Shown here: positions 38,217 through 48,022 of the stretch, piece after piece
Layout: each line of letters begins with the position of its first letter
Numbering within the stretch: position 1 is the first letter of the stretch
Assembly (NCBI RefSeq): GCF_000018885.1
Contig: NC_010168.1
Location: 372,001 to 436,000 of the forward strand
Origin: Renibacterium salmoninarum ATCC 33209
GTDB lineage: Bacteria > Actinomycetota > Actinomycetes > Actinomycetales > Micrococcaceae
Direction: 5' to 3'
DNA length: 64,000 nucleotides
Program-made: the position numbers and the translations under genes
The notes under the pieces: model-generated
What the model was told of the DNA's origin: nothing
The model's input: the letters and a program-made list of their open reading frames with translations, nothing else
Database searches by the model: none

Positions 38217-40540
38217 TAATTTCCGCCCTGCTTGCTGTTCTTGGGTTTGCTGTTTGAGGCCGTTCCGGCACTATGTCCACATCAACAATTCGGTGTACAG
38301 ACATGATCCGTTCGGTTTCCCGATCTGAGTCGAATACTCGAACTCTGCCGTTCGCCACCGACAGTGGAACAAGCTGTAGCCGTTCGGGATTCCCAGTGGT
38401 ATCAACCACGGTCATTGACACTGGTCGGTGAAGCCGAATCGCCTCGCGCAGAGTCTCGATACTCAGTTGCGGGACTATCGCAGAACTAGCGGGCACACCG
38501 GCCGGTTTGGCGCGTAGCACTGAGAGCTGAAAATCCAGATCGGGAGCGGCAACCACCGGTATTTCCGCGGGCGGAATACTGCGTGCTGCTTGTGCTCGGC
38601 TTACCGCGGTAGGACTGTCCACTACTGGCGAGTGCCCAGCATGACGGAGTGCCTTCGCCAGCTCGGCGGGCGTTGACGGACTGCCGAGTACGCCGGGAGC
38701 CAGCTGCTGAAGATTTAGTGCTGCCAGCGACGAGTCGTGCAATCACGCCAACAGCAAAGTTTCATCAGCCGCGCTGACCACGCTTGACACAGAGGCCACC
38801 CGCAGCAGCCCGTGCCTGGCCGCGGTGTCTCGAATCAAGTATTCCAGCGGTTGCGGAAGCTCAGTGCTGCTGTGCTGGCGCAAAAAGGTCAGAATCTGCT
38901 CAGGACCGCGGCCAGCATCTAGCGCATTGCGGATGCTCGCTGCTGAAAACCTGAAGGTCACGGTCGGCCCGTGCCCTTCTCGTTCGGCCAGTAAGGTCAG
39001 TTCATCGGCCAAAGAAGGTTCAAGGAATCCGGGCGCAATCGCGGTCAAATCGGCTTGCAAAAGCACAGTGCTTACCGGTTTCGGGGAGGCCCGCGCCAAA
39101 AGCGCTTCCGCCGCGGCACCATCTTGCAATAATTGCGCACCAAAATCGGTGAGCGCTCCGGAGCCAGTAATACCCATGAGCTCTGCTTCAGCCAGTACTC
39201 CCGGCGCTAGCCGCCCCATCCGGCGCCAAAGTCGAGGGCGATGCCAGCGTGCGCAGGCTGCTAAAGCTTCAGCGTCGGCCACTTCGGCACCGAGCTGAGT
39301 CATGAGTGAAATTAATACTCTGCGCAGGGCAGGCATCTCTGCGCGTCGACTTTCAGCGGCCAGCGGATTGATTGAGCCAGCACCCCCTGGAACGGGCTGA
39401 CCTATCAGAGAAGGGGCGCGGTCAAGATTGAGCCAAGCTTCAGCGAGCTGCCGCCATTGCTCTTGCCGGGGACTGCGACCCCAAGGCTTCGCCGCATTCC
39501 ACTGCGCCGAGATCAACCAATGTGAGGTGTCGGCATCCAGCACGATCAGGCCGGCTGCAGCCATGATTTCCAAAAGGAATGACCCGTTCAGGGGGCACAT
39601 CTAAAAGGCTGCTGAGTGGTTTCAGCGCGCGCACGCCGACTCCGCCGCTGCGCAAAGTGGGAATCCCCTCAGTCTGGATTGCCTGCGCTAGTAGATTCAC
39701 CTCGCGGAGCAACTCAGCCACCGCACCCAAGGCCGCGTTGTCCCGTCGAGCGACACTAATTGACCGGGCCGAGATCGGCGGCGGCGTGACTTCGAGCGCC
39801 GCGAAAACTTTGCCCGCACGCAAGGCTAAACCTGCCTCGCGAGGCAGCTCAACGTGTTCGTTATCTAGCGGAACCAGAATCCCGTGTTCCAACAAGAAAT
39901 CGATCGGACCAATGGCGGCGGAAGCTGTTGTACCGCACCCACGGGACCGAGGCAGCGCGCCCAGCGGGCCGGCGTCGAACTTTGCCAAAAGCGCAGACGT
40001 GCCTTCTGGAGCTTGCTTCAACAAAGCCTGCTACCAGGCAGCTTGGCCGAATCGGTTAGCCAAAGCCTGAACGGGATCTCCGGCCAGGCCAAGTCCAGTT
40101 GCGGTATTTTGCATCCAGTCGTGCGCGGGTCCGCTCAATTCGAGGTAACTGCGACCAAGCCCAGCCGGATGCGCGCCGATAACTTCATACAATCCGCTTA
40201 CCGGCAGAAAACCATCGGCGCCCTTGTACATCAGCGCGAGCAGGTTCAAGCGCTTGAGAAGTTTCTCAGCGACGGACTTAGTCGCACCGACGAGCTTTTT
40301 GGCCATAGCCGAGTCAATTGGTCCGCCGTGAACCAGCGCAGCTTCGACGATTTGGAGGTTTGGGGTATCTAAAATATCTAGTGCTCGATGCACGCTGATT
40401 CGCGCACAGGCGCGGGCAGCCAGCGCAGCGAAATCTGGAACCGGCGGCGAAATGAGGTCCGGCCTGGCAGCGAAAAGTTCACGCAACGAAGCGTCGCTGC
40501 GCAACGGCAGCTCCAAGCTCAGAGCGCGAATAGAGGACAT
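38209..40540 (-). pseudogene. Helicase-associated protein (XPB/Ssl2 N-terminal-like), two nonsense codons and a frameshift
   Basis: About 775 codons from ATG 40540 (MSSIRALSLELPLRSDASLRELFAARPDL), the actinobacterial helicase-associated protein encoded just before XPB. The frame stops at TAG 40031-40033 (after FGQAAW), shifts near 39585 (expected VIxLLEIMAAAGLIVL) and stops at TGA 38743-38745 (after DETLLLA), then runs on to TAA 38209-38211. Late conserved parts are LRQHSSTELPQPLEYLIRDTAARHG and the WYL-like IRLHRPVSMTVVDTTG...RIVDVDIVP. It was probably a functional partner of the XPB helicase, since the genes overlap by 8 nt. Confidence 0.87.
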
Positions 40541-40571
40541 CCTGCTAACGCTACCGGCAATCTGTCTGCGC

Positions 40572-40826
40572 TTATAGCCTTCGCCGGCGACGGATTGACC
40601 GGAGAACGGCCAAGAGCATCAGAATGAATGAAGCAGGTAAGGCGAACATGACGAGCCAATTGAGGCCGTTCCAGGTTTGGTTGCCGGTCAAACGGAGAGT
40701 AACCAGAAGAGCGAGTGCGCCGAGCCCAGCCACGGCTAGTACGACGGCGAGCACCGTGACTAGGTTCCACCAAGCCGAACTTTTTGCTGGCTCGCTGTTC
40801 TGTGCTGTCGCCTCGCGTTGCCTCAT
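40572..40826 (-). CDS. Small two-helix membrane protein
   Basis: 84 residues with two membrane helices (about 23-45 and 57-76), a short outside loop (GNQTWNGLNW) and an Arg-rich C-terminus (RSIRRRRRL). I know of similar small proteins in Micrococcaceae at this position but no function. Starts ATG 40826; the cold-shock gene is divergent to it. Intact. Confidence 0.7.
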   Translation of the reverse strand: MRQREATAQNSEPAKSSAWWNLVTVLAVVLAVAGLGALALLVTLRLTGNQTWNGLNWLVMFALPASFILMLLAVLRSIRRRRRL

Positions 40827-40980
40827 GCTTTAACGCTAGCAGCGGACACTGGCCTCTGGTACTAGCTCAGGTCCAGCGAGCAGGTAATCTATAGGGAAGT
40901 AGACCACCATGCCCGTGAGTTGTCGCGCCCTTTATGGCCCAGCGCGCGGGCATTCGACCAATTGAGTAAGAGGTAGCGAC

Positions 40981-41366
40981 GTGCCCACCGGCAAGGTGAA
41001 ATGGTTCGACAACGACAAAGGCTTTGGATTCTTAACTTCTGACGAAGGTCAAGAAGTCTTTTTGCATGCCAATGCGCTCCCCGCTGGCGTGAAAGAAATC
41101 AAAGTTGGCACCCGGATGGAGTTTGGTGTCGCAGACGGCAAGAAGGGTGCGCAGGCCTTGAGCGTGCGAATCCTGGATACTCCGCCGTCCGTGGCGAAAG
41201 CGACGCGCAAATCAGCCGGAGATATGGCCGTAATTGTCGAAGACCTCATCAAGCTGCTGGAGAACACCGCCAACGGCTTACAAAAAGGTAAGTACCCGGA
41301 CAATCTAGTGCGGCTAAAGTCGCTGCAGTGCTCCGCGTAGTTGCCGGAGACCTGGACGGGCAGTGA
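40981..41366 (+). pseudogene. Long cold-shock-domain protein, C-terminal frameshift
   Basis: The actinobacterial long form of cold-shock protein (about 127 residues) with a C-terminal extension. GTG 40981, CSD motifs GKVKWFDNDKGFGFL and EVFLHANAL. The extension reads AVIVEDLIKLLENTANGLQKGKYPDN, then a missing base near 41303 changes the ending from SSAAKVAAVLRVVAGDLDGQ (stop 41364-41366) to LVRLKSLQCSA (stop at 41338-41340). The cold-shock domain itself is intact, so the shortened 119-residue protein may still work. Confidence 0.78.
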
Positions 41367-41371
41367 TTCCG

Positions 41372-41797
41372 ATGGCAACCAGACCTGCAGCGGGACGGGC
41401 AGTAAAGTCAGAGAAATTTGGCGTACCGGTGTGGCGGGTAGGCAAGCCTGACGCTGTGCTTGCCGCCGAAGTTCAGGTTGCCCGCGACGCTTTGCTCAGT
41501 ATCGCTAAGTCCGAGCACATCGGCGCTCATATTGCTGCGCGAAGCGAGGGCGAGCGGGTGACGACGCAACTTTTCGAGTGCAAGTTGCCTGGATACGCTG
41601 GTTGGCAGTGGTTCGCGGTGCTGGCTCGGGTACCACGTTCTAAGCATGCGACGGTTTCCGAGGTGGGGTTAGTAGCATCTGTCGACTCTGTTATTGCGCC
41701 AGAATGGTTGCCTTGGTCTGAACGAGTTCGTCCTGAAGATGAGCAGCTAGACGAGTCTGAAGCCGTAACCGAAGGTATCGACGAACCAGAAGCTTAG
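41372..41797 (+). CDS. DUF3027 family protein
   Basis: 141 residues from ATG 41372 (a GTG at 41363 overlaps the end of the previous gene). DUF3027 features: GVPVWRVGKPDAVLAAEVQVARDALL, FECKLPGYAGWQWFAVLARVPRSKHATVSEVGL and APEWLPWSERVRPED, followed by an acidic tail. Function unknown. It is probably co-transcribed with the long cold-shock gene, a pairing I recall from relatives. Whether the C-terminus is shortened relative to the family cannot be told from here. Confidence 0.82.
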   Translation: MATRPAAGRAVKSEKFGVPVWRVGKPDAVLAAEVQVARDALLSIAKSEHIGAHIAARSEGERVTTQLFECKLPGYAGWQWFAVLARVPRSKHATVSEVGLVASVDSVIAPEWLPWSERVRPEDEQLDESEAVTEGIDEPEA

Positions 41798-41812
41798 ATT
41801 TGTCCCATACCG

Positions 41813-41836
41813 CTGGGCTAGCTCAGTGGGAGAACA
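41813..41836 (+). other. tRNA-like D-arm remnant
   Basis: The bases around CTAGCTCAGTGGGAGAAC look like positions 7-26 of a tRNA (GCTCAGTGGGAGAGC is typical of tRNA-Val). No anticodon or T-arm follows; a terminator hairpin begins at 41840. It may be a truncated tRNA gene or chance. Confidence 0.3.
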
Positions 41837-41839
41837 TAG

Positions 41840-41882
41840 TTATGTCCCGCTGAATCGGTTGATTCAGCGGGACATAATTTTT
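41840..41882 (+). terminator. Terminator between DUF3027 and serC
   Basis: TTATGTCCCGCTGAATC (41840-41856) pairs with 41861-41877 around a 4-nt loop and is followed by TTTTT. It serves the plus-strand genes and lies 3 nt from the serC stop on the other strand. The stem core GTCCCGCTGA is shared with the groEL terminator. Confidence 0.92.
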
Positions 41883-41885
41883 AGA

Positions 41886-43088
<1,203 letters not shown>

Positions 43089-43300
43089 CTACATTCTGCC
43101 GTAGCGCGGAAGGCACACCTAAACCGCTGGGGTAACACTTCGACGATTGGGGCGCAGCCTTCGGAACGCTGCGGATTTCCAGCCGGTCCGTTGGCAGGAT
43201 AAGTTAGAGTCAGGTTTCTGCGGATTTACCGGAGATCAACGTTCTTTGGATCAGGATCCACCCCCAATATTTGCCCGCCGCGGTGAGGAGCGTTTTTCAC

Positions 43301-43996
43301 GTGACTGACTTGATTGACACCACAGAAATGTATCTAAAAGCGATTCTTGAGCTTGAAGAGGAACATATTGTTCCGCTCCGAGCTCGGATCGCGGAGCGCT
43401 TGCACCATTCTGGGCCGACGGTCTCCCAGACTATTGCTCGGATGGAACGCGATGGCTTGGTGCTCGTATCTGGCGATCGGCACCTGGAATTCACCGATTT
43501 AGGCCGCTCTAAGGCCACCGCGGTGATGCGTAAGCATCGGTTGGCTGAGCGTCTACTCTCAGACATCATCAAGCTCGACTGGCCCTTTGTTCACGAAGAG
43601 GCTTGTCGTTGGGAGCATGTGATGAGCGAGCAGGTCGAAGAGCGAATCTTTGAACTGCTGGGACATCCGGACGAGTCGCCATACGGCAATCCGATTCCAG
43701 GTTTAGAACCGTTCGGCGGCCATAAGGCGCTCGAATTAACCGATGGCGTGATCAATATGGTCGAAGCCATGGCTAAGTACTCAGCTGAATCAAAAGTTGT
43801 CATTAGGCGCCTCTCTGAACGAATTCAGATTGACCCAGAGTTGTTGGGCCAATTGGAAGAAGCTGGTTTGCTTCCGGGCACTGCCGTGACGTTGGAGCAG
43901 GTTGGCGATTACATTTCGGTCCGGGTCGCCGGCATCGAAGGCGCACTGGAATTACCGGTTGAAGTTGCGATTCACATTTTCGTCTCGATCAGTTAG
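43301..43996 (+). CDS. ideR: Iron-dependent repressor, DtxR/IdeR family
   Basis: 232 residues from GTG 43301. Domain 1 is a winged helix (LRARIAERLHHSGPTVSQTIARMERDGLV). Domain 2 carries metal ligands in KHRLAERLLSDII, HEEACRWEHVMSEQVEERIFELLGHP and CRWEH. Domain 3 is SH3-like (GLLPGTAVTLEQVGDYISVRV). Full length for IdeR. With Fe(II) it binds iron boxes; one candidate lies in front of the siderophore-interacting gene at 26.6 kb. Distinction from manganese-type MntR rests on the presence of domain 3. Confidence 0.92.
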   Translation: MTDLIDTTEMYLKAILELEEEHIVPLRARIAERLHHSGPTVSQTIARMERDGLVLVSGDRHLEFTDLGRSKATAVMRKHRLAERLLSDIIKLDWPFVHEEACRWEHVMSEQVEERIFELLGHPDESPYGNPIPGLEPFGGHKALELTDGVINMVEAMAKYSAESKVVIRRLSERIQIDPELLGQLEEAGLLPGTAVTLEQVGDYISVRVAGIEGALELPVEVAIHIFVSIS

Positions 43997-44083
43997 TTAG
44001 ATAACAAAACTGTCACGAATCGGCTTCATGTCGTATAGTCGAACACTGACGTCGAAACCAATGCGTTACCCGGATCAGCACTG

Positions 44084-44264
44084 AGCCTTGCCTCTGATCG
44101 CCGGGATTCGAACCTTTTAGGCAAGGACGGGGGAACCATTTTTGACCGGTCCGCAACCGGTCTTGGGGTTAAGTCTTGAGATTTTAATGCTGCTCTAGGA
44201 AGCCGCATTTTTTCGAAAGCCGGGTCGCTCTCCGATCCGAATCCGACAGCTAACCTCGCAGGTG
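44084..44264 (+). ncRNA. c-di-AMP riboswitch (ydaO/yuaA type) upstream of the M23 peptidase
   Basis: The leader has the conserved actinobacterial ydaO blocks in order: GCAAGGACGGGGGAACCA (44131-44148), TTGGGGTTAAG (about 44163), a GGGTCGC segment, ATCCGAATCCGACAGC and TAACCTCGCAGG (44234-44262). The closing stem GCCTTGCC pairs with GGCAAGG. In actinobacteria this RNA controls wall hydrolases and turns expression down when c-di-AMP is bound. The gene starts 23 nt downstream. Confidence 0.92.
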
Positions 44265-44286
44265 CTTGAGAGAGGAATCTATATCC

Positions 44287-45276
44287 GTGAGCAATCACGA
44301 GCTCCGGCCTCGTGGTCGACGGAGCGCAGCAGTAGCTGCGGTCGATCCAGCGCCATCTTCAGTACTTTCCGTCGAGCTTGAGTCGGTAGTGACTCGCCCG
44401 ACGGCGGACGAGCTGCCAATGCGGCCTAGGGATGCCGCTAGGCGTGCCCGCGAAATCTCTGCCGTTTCGGTAACTTCCGCCACTGAGGTCCCGAATAGCG
44501 ACTCTTGGGCTTCTGTGCTTTCCGCGCCAGTTCAAGAAAAGAACTATTCAAGTCGGGCTGCTGCGTCCAGAGGGCGACGCCGGGTGGCCGCGGCGAAGCC
44601 CAAGAAATCTGTTCTTCGGTCGGCGAAAGCGGCCCAACGCGGTGGGATGGTTCTGGCTGCTGCTGGTTTGGCGCTCGCCGTTGTTGTGCCATCTGCCGCG
44701 AATTCACTGACGGCTAACGCTCCGCAAGCGGGCGCTGCGCCGAGTGCTTTCGGCCCAGTCTCCGCCGATGCCAATGCGGTGGTCACGTTTAGCAATTCGA
44801 CCACCACTAGCGTCGCGGACCCAGACGGTAAGCTGCATCAAGCGCTTTCCGCGTCAGCAAGTAAAGTCGCCGCAACCGCATCCAAAGGTATGTTGTCCAG
44901 CCCATTGGACTCGCTATTGATGACTTCGCCTTTTGGCTATCGCGTCAATCCAGTAACCGGAGCTGCGGGTGAATTGCACACCGGCCAGGACTATGCGGCG
45001 TCCTGCGGAAGTAAGGTGTATGCCGCGGCCGGCGGCACCGTGACCTTCGCGGGATGGCATCAGCTTGGTGGCGGCAATCGGATTGTGATTGATCACGGAA
45101 ACGGTCTCTCCACCGCTTATCTGCACAATACGACTCTGCAAGTAAAAGTGGGCCAGAAAGTAAGCCGCGGAGATCTCGTTGCGCTCAGTGGCACCACAGG
45201 AAACTCAACTGGTTGCCACGTGCACTTTGAAGTCATGGTTGACGATAAAACTGTTGATCCACTCGGCTGGATCTGA
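44287..45276 (+). CDS. M23 family (LytM-like) secreted peptidase
   Basis: 330 residues from GTG 44287 with GAGAGAGG upstream. A long basic/Ser-rich cytoplasmic N-terminus (about 120 residues) precedes one membrane or signal helix (about residues 121-138: GMVLAAAGLALAVVVPSAA). The C-terminal M23 domain has FGYRVNPVTG, H231-T-G-Q-D235 and H311-V-H313, the zinc ligands of lysostaphin-type endopeptidases. It cuts peptidoglycan cross-links outside the membrane. Under c-di-AMP riboswitch control. Intact. Confidence 0.9.
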   Translation: MSNHELRPRGRRSAAVAAVDPAPSSVLSVELESVVTRPTADELPMRPRDAARRAREISAVSVTSATEVPNSDSWASVLSAPVQEKNYSSRAAASRGRRRVAAAKPKKSVLRSAKAAQRGGMVLAAAGLALAVVVPSAANSLTANAPQAGAAPSAFGPVSADANAVVTFSNSTTTSVADPDGKLHQALSASASKVAATASKGMLSSPLDSLLMTSPFGYRVNPVTGAAGELHTGQDYAASCGSKVYAAAGGTVTFAGWHQLGGGNRIVIDHGNGLSTAYLHNTTLQVKVGQKVSRGDLVALSGTTGNSTGCHVHFEVMVDDKTVDPLGWI

Positions 45277-45449
45277 GCTAGCTCCCAGCTTCCGTAATCA
45301 CCATCAGCTGGAGTAATAATATAACGTCACAAAGTCATCCCCAGGTATGAAGTTTTCGTGATCTTAATGTGACATTGGCCGAAATCTGCTGTAGCGTCTT
45401 ATCTGCAACGGTGTTTCGAGAAGCCGATGTTCTTGGGTAGATTGCTTAG

Positions 45450-45618
45450 CTCTGCCACTACCCAAGGTCCGTTCGCTACATTCGTCTGGCAGGGACGGGG
45501 GAACCAAATGCGGGCTTTTTAGAGAAGTCCTTGGGGTGAAGTCGCAGATCTCTTTGAGAGAGAAGTGGCCGGGTGACTCCCATCCGAATCCGACAGCTTA
45601 CCTCGCAGGCATTGGGAG
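45450..45618 (+). ncRNA. c-di-AMP riboswitch (ydaO/yuaA type) upstream of the NlpC/P60 gene
   Basis: Second copy of the same RNA class: GGCAGGGACGGGGGAACCAA (45488-45507), CTTGGGGTGAAGTCGCAG (about 45529-45546), GGCCGGGTGACTCCC and ATCCGAATCCGACAGC with TTACCTCGCAGG. It ends 10 nt before the GTG of the wall hydrolase. Upstream, 45277-45440 contains no gene and presumably holds the promoter. Confidence 0.93.
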
Positions 45619-45627
45619 AGGTCAAAC

Positions 45628-46362
45628 GTGTCGTCAAAGACGTCAAATGGTCGCCACCGCGCGGCCAACGTCAGTGTTAACCCGCTGAATGCTATTTCAA
45701 AAGCCGTTGCATCAAACGCCGGAAATTTCGGGCGCCAGGCCGCTGTAGTGGTCGTTGCAACTGGTTTGGTGACCAGTATTGGTCTACCGGCTCAGACCGC
45801 CGAAGCTGGCCGAGTTAGCCCTGAAGCATCAGACAGCATCAAGATTGCGGCTCAGACCGTGACAGCCTCTAAAGATGCCAACATTACTTTCGGACAGCCA
45901 AGCACGAGCTCCGCAGCTAAGCCTGCGTTGAAGATCGCGGCTCAGTCCAACACCGCTGCTGTTAGCAATACTGCACAGGCAAAAGCTCCTGCTGAGCCCG
46001 CTGCTGAAGTTCCGGCAATCTCTGGCGGCCTCGCTGGCGTTGCTGCTGCAGCTTACGGCGGCATTGGCGTCAACTATGTTTGGGGCGGCACCAGCAAGGC
46101 TGGTTGGGATTGCTCAGGGTTTACCGGATGGGCCTTCGCTCAGGCTGGCATCTCTCTTCCCCGCACCAATCAGTGGCTTTCACCGCTGTTAGTTCAGACT
46201 TCCACTCCGCAGCCCGGCGATCTCGTCGTGCAGAACGGTGGCTCACACGTCGCAATCTACGTCGGAAACGGCATGGAGATCGGCGCGCTCAACCCCTCGC
46301 AAGGAACTCAGCTAACCACCGTCTCCGCGGTTGGCTCGGCTACGTACTACACGATGCGCTAG
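45628..46362 (+). CDS. Secreted NlpC/P60 family cell-wall endopeptidase
   Basis: 244 residues from GTG 45628. A signal-like segment (about 38-62, AAVVVVATGLVTSIGLPAQTAEA) is followed by an Ala/Lys/Thr-rich linker and a C-terminal NlpC/P60 domain. The catalytic Cys is C162 (WDCSGFTGWAF) and His is H207 (GSHVAIYVGNG). It hydrolyses D-Glu-diamino acid bonds in peptidoglycan. Controlled by the riboswitch just upstream. Intact. Confidence 0.92.
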   Translation: MSSKTSNGRHRAANVSVNPLNAISKAVASNAGNFGRQAAVVVVATGLVTSIGLPAQTAEAGRVSPEASDSIKIAAQTVTASKDANITFGQPSTSSAAKPALKIAAQSNTAAVSNTAQAKAPAEPAAEVPAISGGLAGVAAAAYGGIGVNYVWGGTSKAGWDCSGFTGWAFAQAGISLPRTNQWLSPLLVQTSTPQPGDLVVQNGGSHVAIYVGNGMEIGALNPSQGTQLTTVSAVGSATYYTMR

Positions 46363-46466
46363 GTCGGCATCGATAGCGCGGGCTCGATGGCTCGCGCGAA
46401 AAAATATCATATCGACCCGCATTGAATCGTACTGAAGACTGAACACATCGAAAGAGGACAACCTAA

Positions 46467-47237
46467 ATGGGCAATCGAGTAGGAATCGCGCGACACCGCG
46501 CTCAGGTCGCGAAGACCAGCTCAATCGCCGTGATCGCTAAAGCGGTCAGCGAAAACGCAGGTGGCGTTGGCCGCCAGGCAGCCGTCATCGCCGCTGCTTC
46601 TGGTCTGGTGTTGACTACCGGTCTCGCTGCGAATGCTGCCGAGCCGACTGCTACCCAGCGTGATTCTTCCGCTGCCAGCCAAAATGTTGCCTCAGCTCCG
46701 ACCGTAACGGCCTCAGCTACGGTGAAAATCGCTTTTGAAAGCCCCTCAGTATCCTCTGCGCCGGCCGTCGTCAAGGCTAAGCCGGTTGTCAAGGTTCAGA
46801 GCAACACGGCAGCGACTCCGGTTGCGAACACCGCAGCGAAGACTGTTGCTGCTAAGGCTGACGCGAACGTGCAGGCTGCTGAAACCACCCCTCCGGTTGG
46901 TGGCAGCGGCGCTGACGCGCTCATCATCTCCGCAGCTTTCGCTCAGCTGGGCGTCAACCAGGACTGCACCGCACTGGCTTCTAATTCGCTCGCAGCAGCT
47001 GGCACCTACTTCCATGGCCGGCCGGCCGGCTACTTGTCCCTTGGTCGCACGGTTAGCCAGGCTGAAGCGCAGCCCGGCGATCTGGTGTACTACGCCAACG
47101 GCGGCACCGGGATGGCACACATTGCTGTCTATGCAGGAAACGGCCAAGCCGTGCATGGTGGATGGCTTGGTAACAAGACGGTTCTCGCCTCGGTCAACGT
47201 TGGCAGCGGCCCGGTCTTCATCGCTATCGGTCACTAA
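46467..47237 (+). CDS. Secreted NlpC/P60-like protein, divergent paralogue
   Basis: 256 residues. The N-terminus is a clear paralogue of the preceding gene (IAKAVSENAGGVGRQAAVIAAASGLVLTTGLAANAAEP). The C-terminal domain is more divergent: Cys in VNQDCTALASNSL, His in GMAHIAVYAGNG, and no DCSGF. Fold and catalytic Cys/His fit NlpC/P60 or a CHAP-like variant. The spacer (46363-46466) holds no riboswitch, so it depends on read-through or its own promoter. GAAAGAGG lies before ATG 46467. Confidence 0.8.
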   Translation: MGNRVGIARHRAQVAKTSSIAVIAKAVSENAGGVGRQAAVIAAASGLVLTTGLAANAAEPTATQRDSSAASQNVASAPTVTASATVKIAFESPSVSSAPAVVKAKPVVKVQSNTAATPVANTAAKTVAAKADANVQAAETTPPVGGSGADALIISAAFAQLGVNQDCTALASNSLAAAGTYFHGRPAGYLSLGRTVSQAEAQPGDLVYYANGGTGMAHIAVYAGNGQAVHGGWLGNKTVLASVNVGSGPVFIAIGH

Positions 47238-47254
47238 TTTTCAGCTTCACCTGG

Positions 47255-47288
47255 TAGAGCCCCGCACCAAATATGGTGCGGGGCTCTA
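47255..47288 (+). terminator. Terminator after the NlpC/P60 genes
   Basis: TAGAGCCCCGCACC (47255-47268) pairs perfectly with GGTGCGGGGCTCTA (47275-47288), followed by CTCTTTT. The remaining bases to 47524 contain no gene I can support. Confidence 0.93.
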
Positions 47289-47524
47289 CTCTTTTAAATT
47301 TCAAGTAATTAAACTTCCTGGATTCCGGTTTTTCGATGCTGCCCATGCGGATCTACAAAGTAGACACTCGGTGAATTTTTCCCGACACGTAGTCGCCAAG
47401 CCGCTGTGGATTCGCAGATTTGCCAACCTTCCGCCTAGGCTAGTCATAAGTTCACGACCCGGAGCAGCGGCAGGGCAGCCGGCTTTGCCGAGACGACTCC
47501 GAGTCAGCCTGAAGAGGAACGCAA

Positions 47525-48022
47525 ATGCGAACCCTGGTTCTGAATGCTGGATACGAACCGCTGGCGGTGGTCACCTTCCGTCGGGCGCTGATCCTTGTCC
47601 TGGCCGGAAAAGCCTCTGTTCTTGCAGAAGGCGATGATCCAGTCGTTGGGCCGCAGGAAATCCTCAGTAGGCCATCGGTGATCTTACTTAACCGCTATAT
47701 TCGTTTGCCTTATGACCGAGAATCTCCAGTGAGTCGGCGGGGTGTGCTACGCCGGGATGAGCACCACTGTGCATACTGTGGCAAGTCGGGGAGCACTATC
47801 GACCACATACAGCCCAGATCTCGCGGTGGTGCTGACAGCTGGGAAAATCTAGTGGCATGTTGCCTGCGTTGCAACAATTTGAAAGGCGACCACACGCCGT
47901 CGGAAATGGGCTGGCATCTTCGCGTTTCGCCTAAGCCGCCGCGCGGATGGCATTGGCAAATCCGCGAGCTGGAAAAGCCGACCCCCGACTGGGATGCGTT
48001 CCTGAGTGAATCCGCTGCGTGA
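47525..48022 (+). CDS. HNH endonuclease
   Basis: 165 residues. The N-terminus MRTLVLNAGYEPLAVVTFRRALILVL is typical of the conserved actinobacterial HNH protein. The HNH domain with zinc Cys pairs reads CAYCGKSGSTIDHIQPRSRGGADSWENLVACCLRCNNLKGD. Function is not established for this class; it is chromosomal housekeeping rather than a mobile-element nuclease by its conservation. AGAGGAACGCAA precedes ATG 47525. Intact. Confidence 0.9.
   Translation: MRTLVLNAGYEPLAVVTFRRALILVLAGKASVLAEGDDPVVGPQEILSRPSVILLNRYIRLPYDRESPVSRRGVLRRDEHHCAYCGKSGSTIDHIQPRSRGGADSWENLVACCLRCNNLKGDHTPSEMGWHLRVSPKPPRGWHWQIRELEKPTPDWDAFLSESAA

Noticed and set aside
38825..39298. 157-codon plus-strand ORF within the helicase-associated pseudogene
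   Set aside because: Antisense shadow; Ser/Ala-rich with no family, and the minus-strand reading has clear homology despite its breaks.
46377..46405. GC-rich inverted repeat before the third secreted protein gene, considered as a riboswitch or terminator
   Set aside because: It lacks all ydaO blocks and has no T-tract on the plus strand; at most a weak hairpin.
46735..47637. 300-codon plus-strand ORF overlapping the second NlpC/P60 gene
   Set aside because: Arg/Leu/Pro-rich frame-shadow; the NlpC/P60 reading has signal peptide and catalytic residues and the HNH gene starts within this frame's end.
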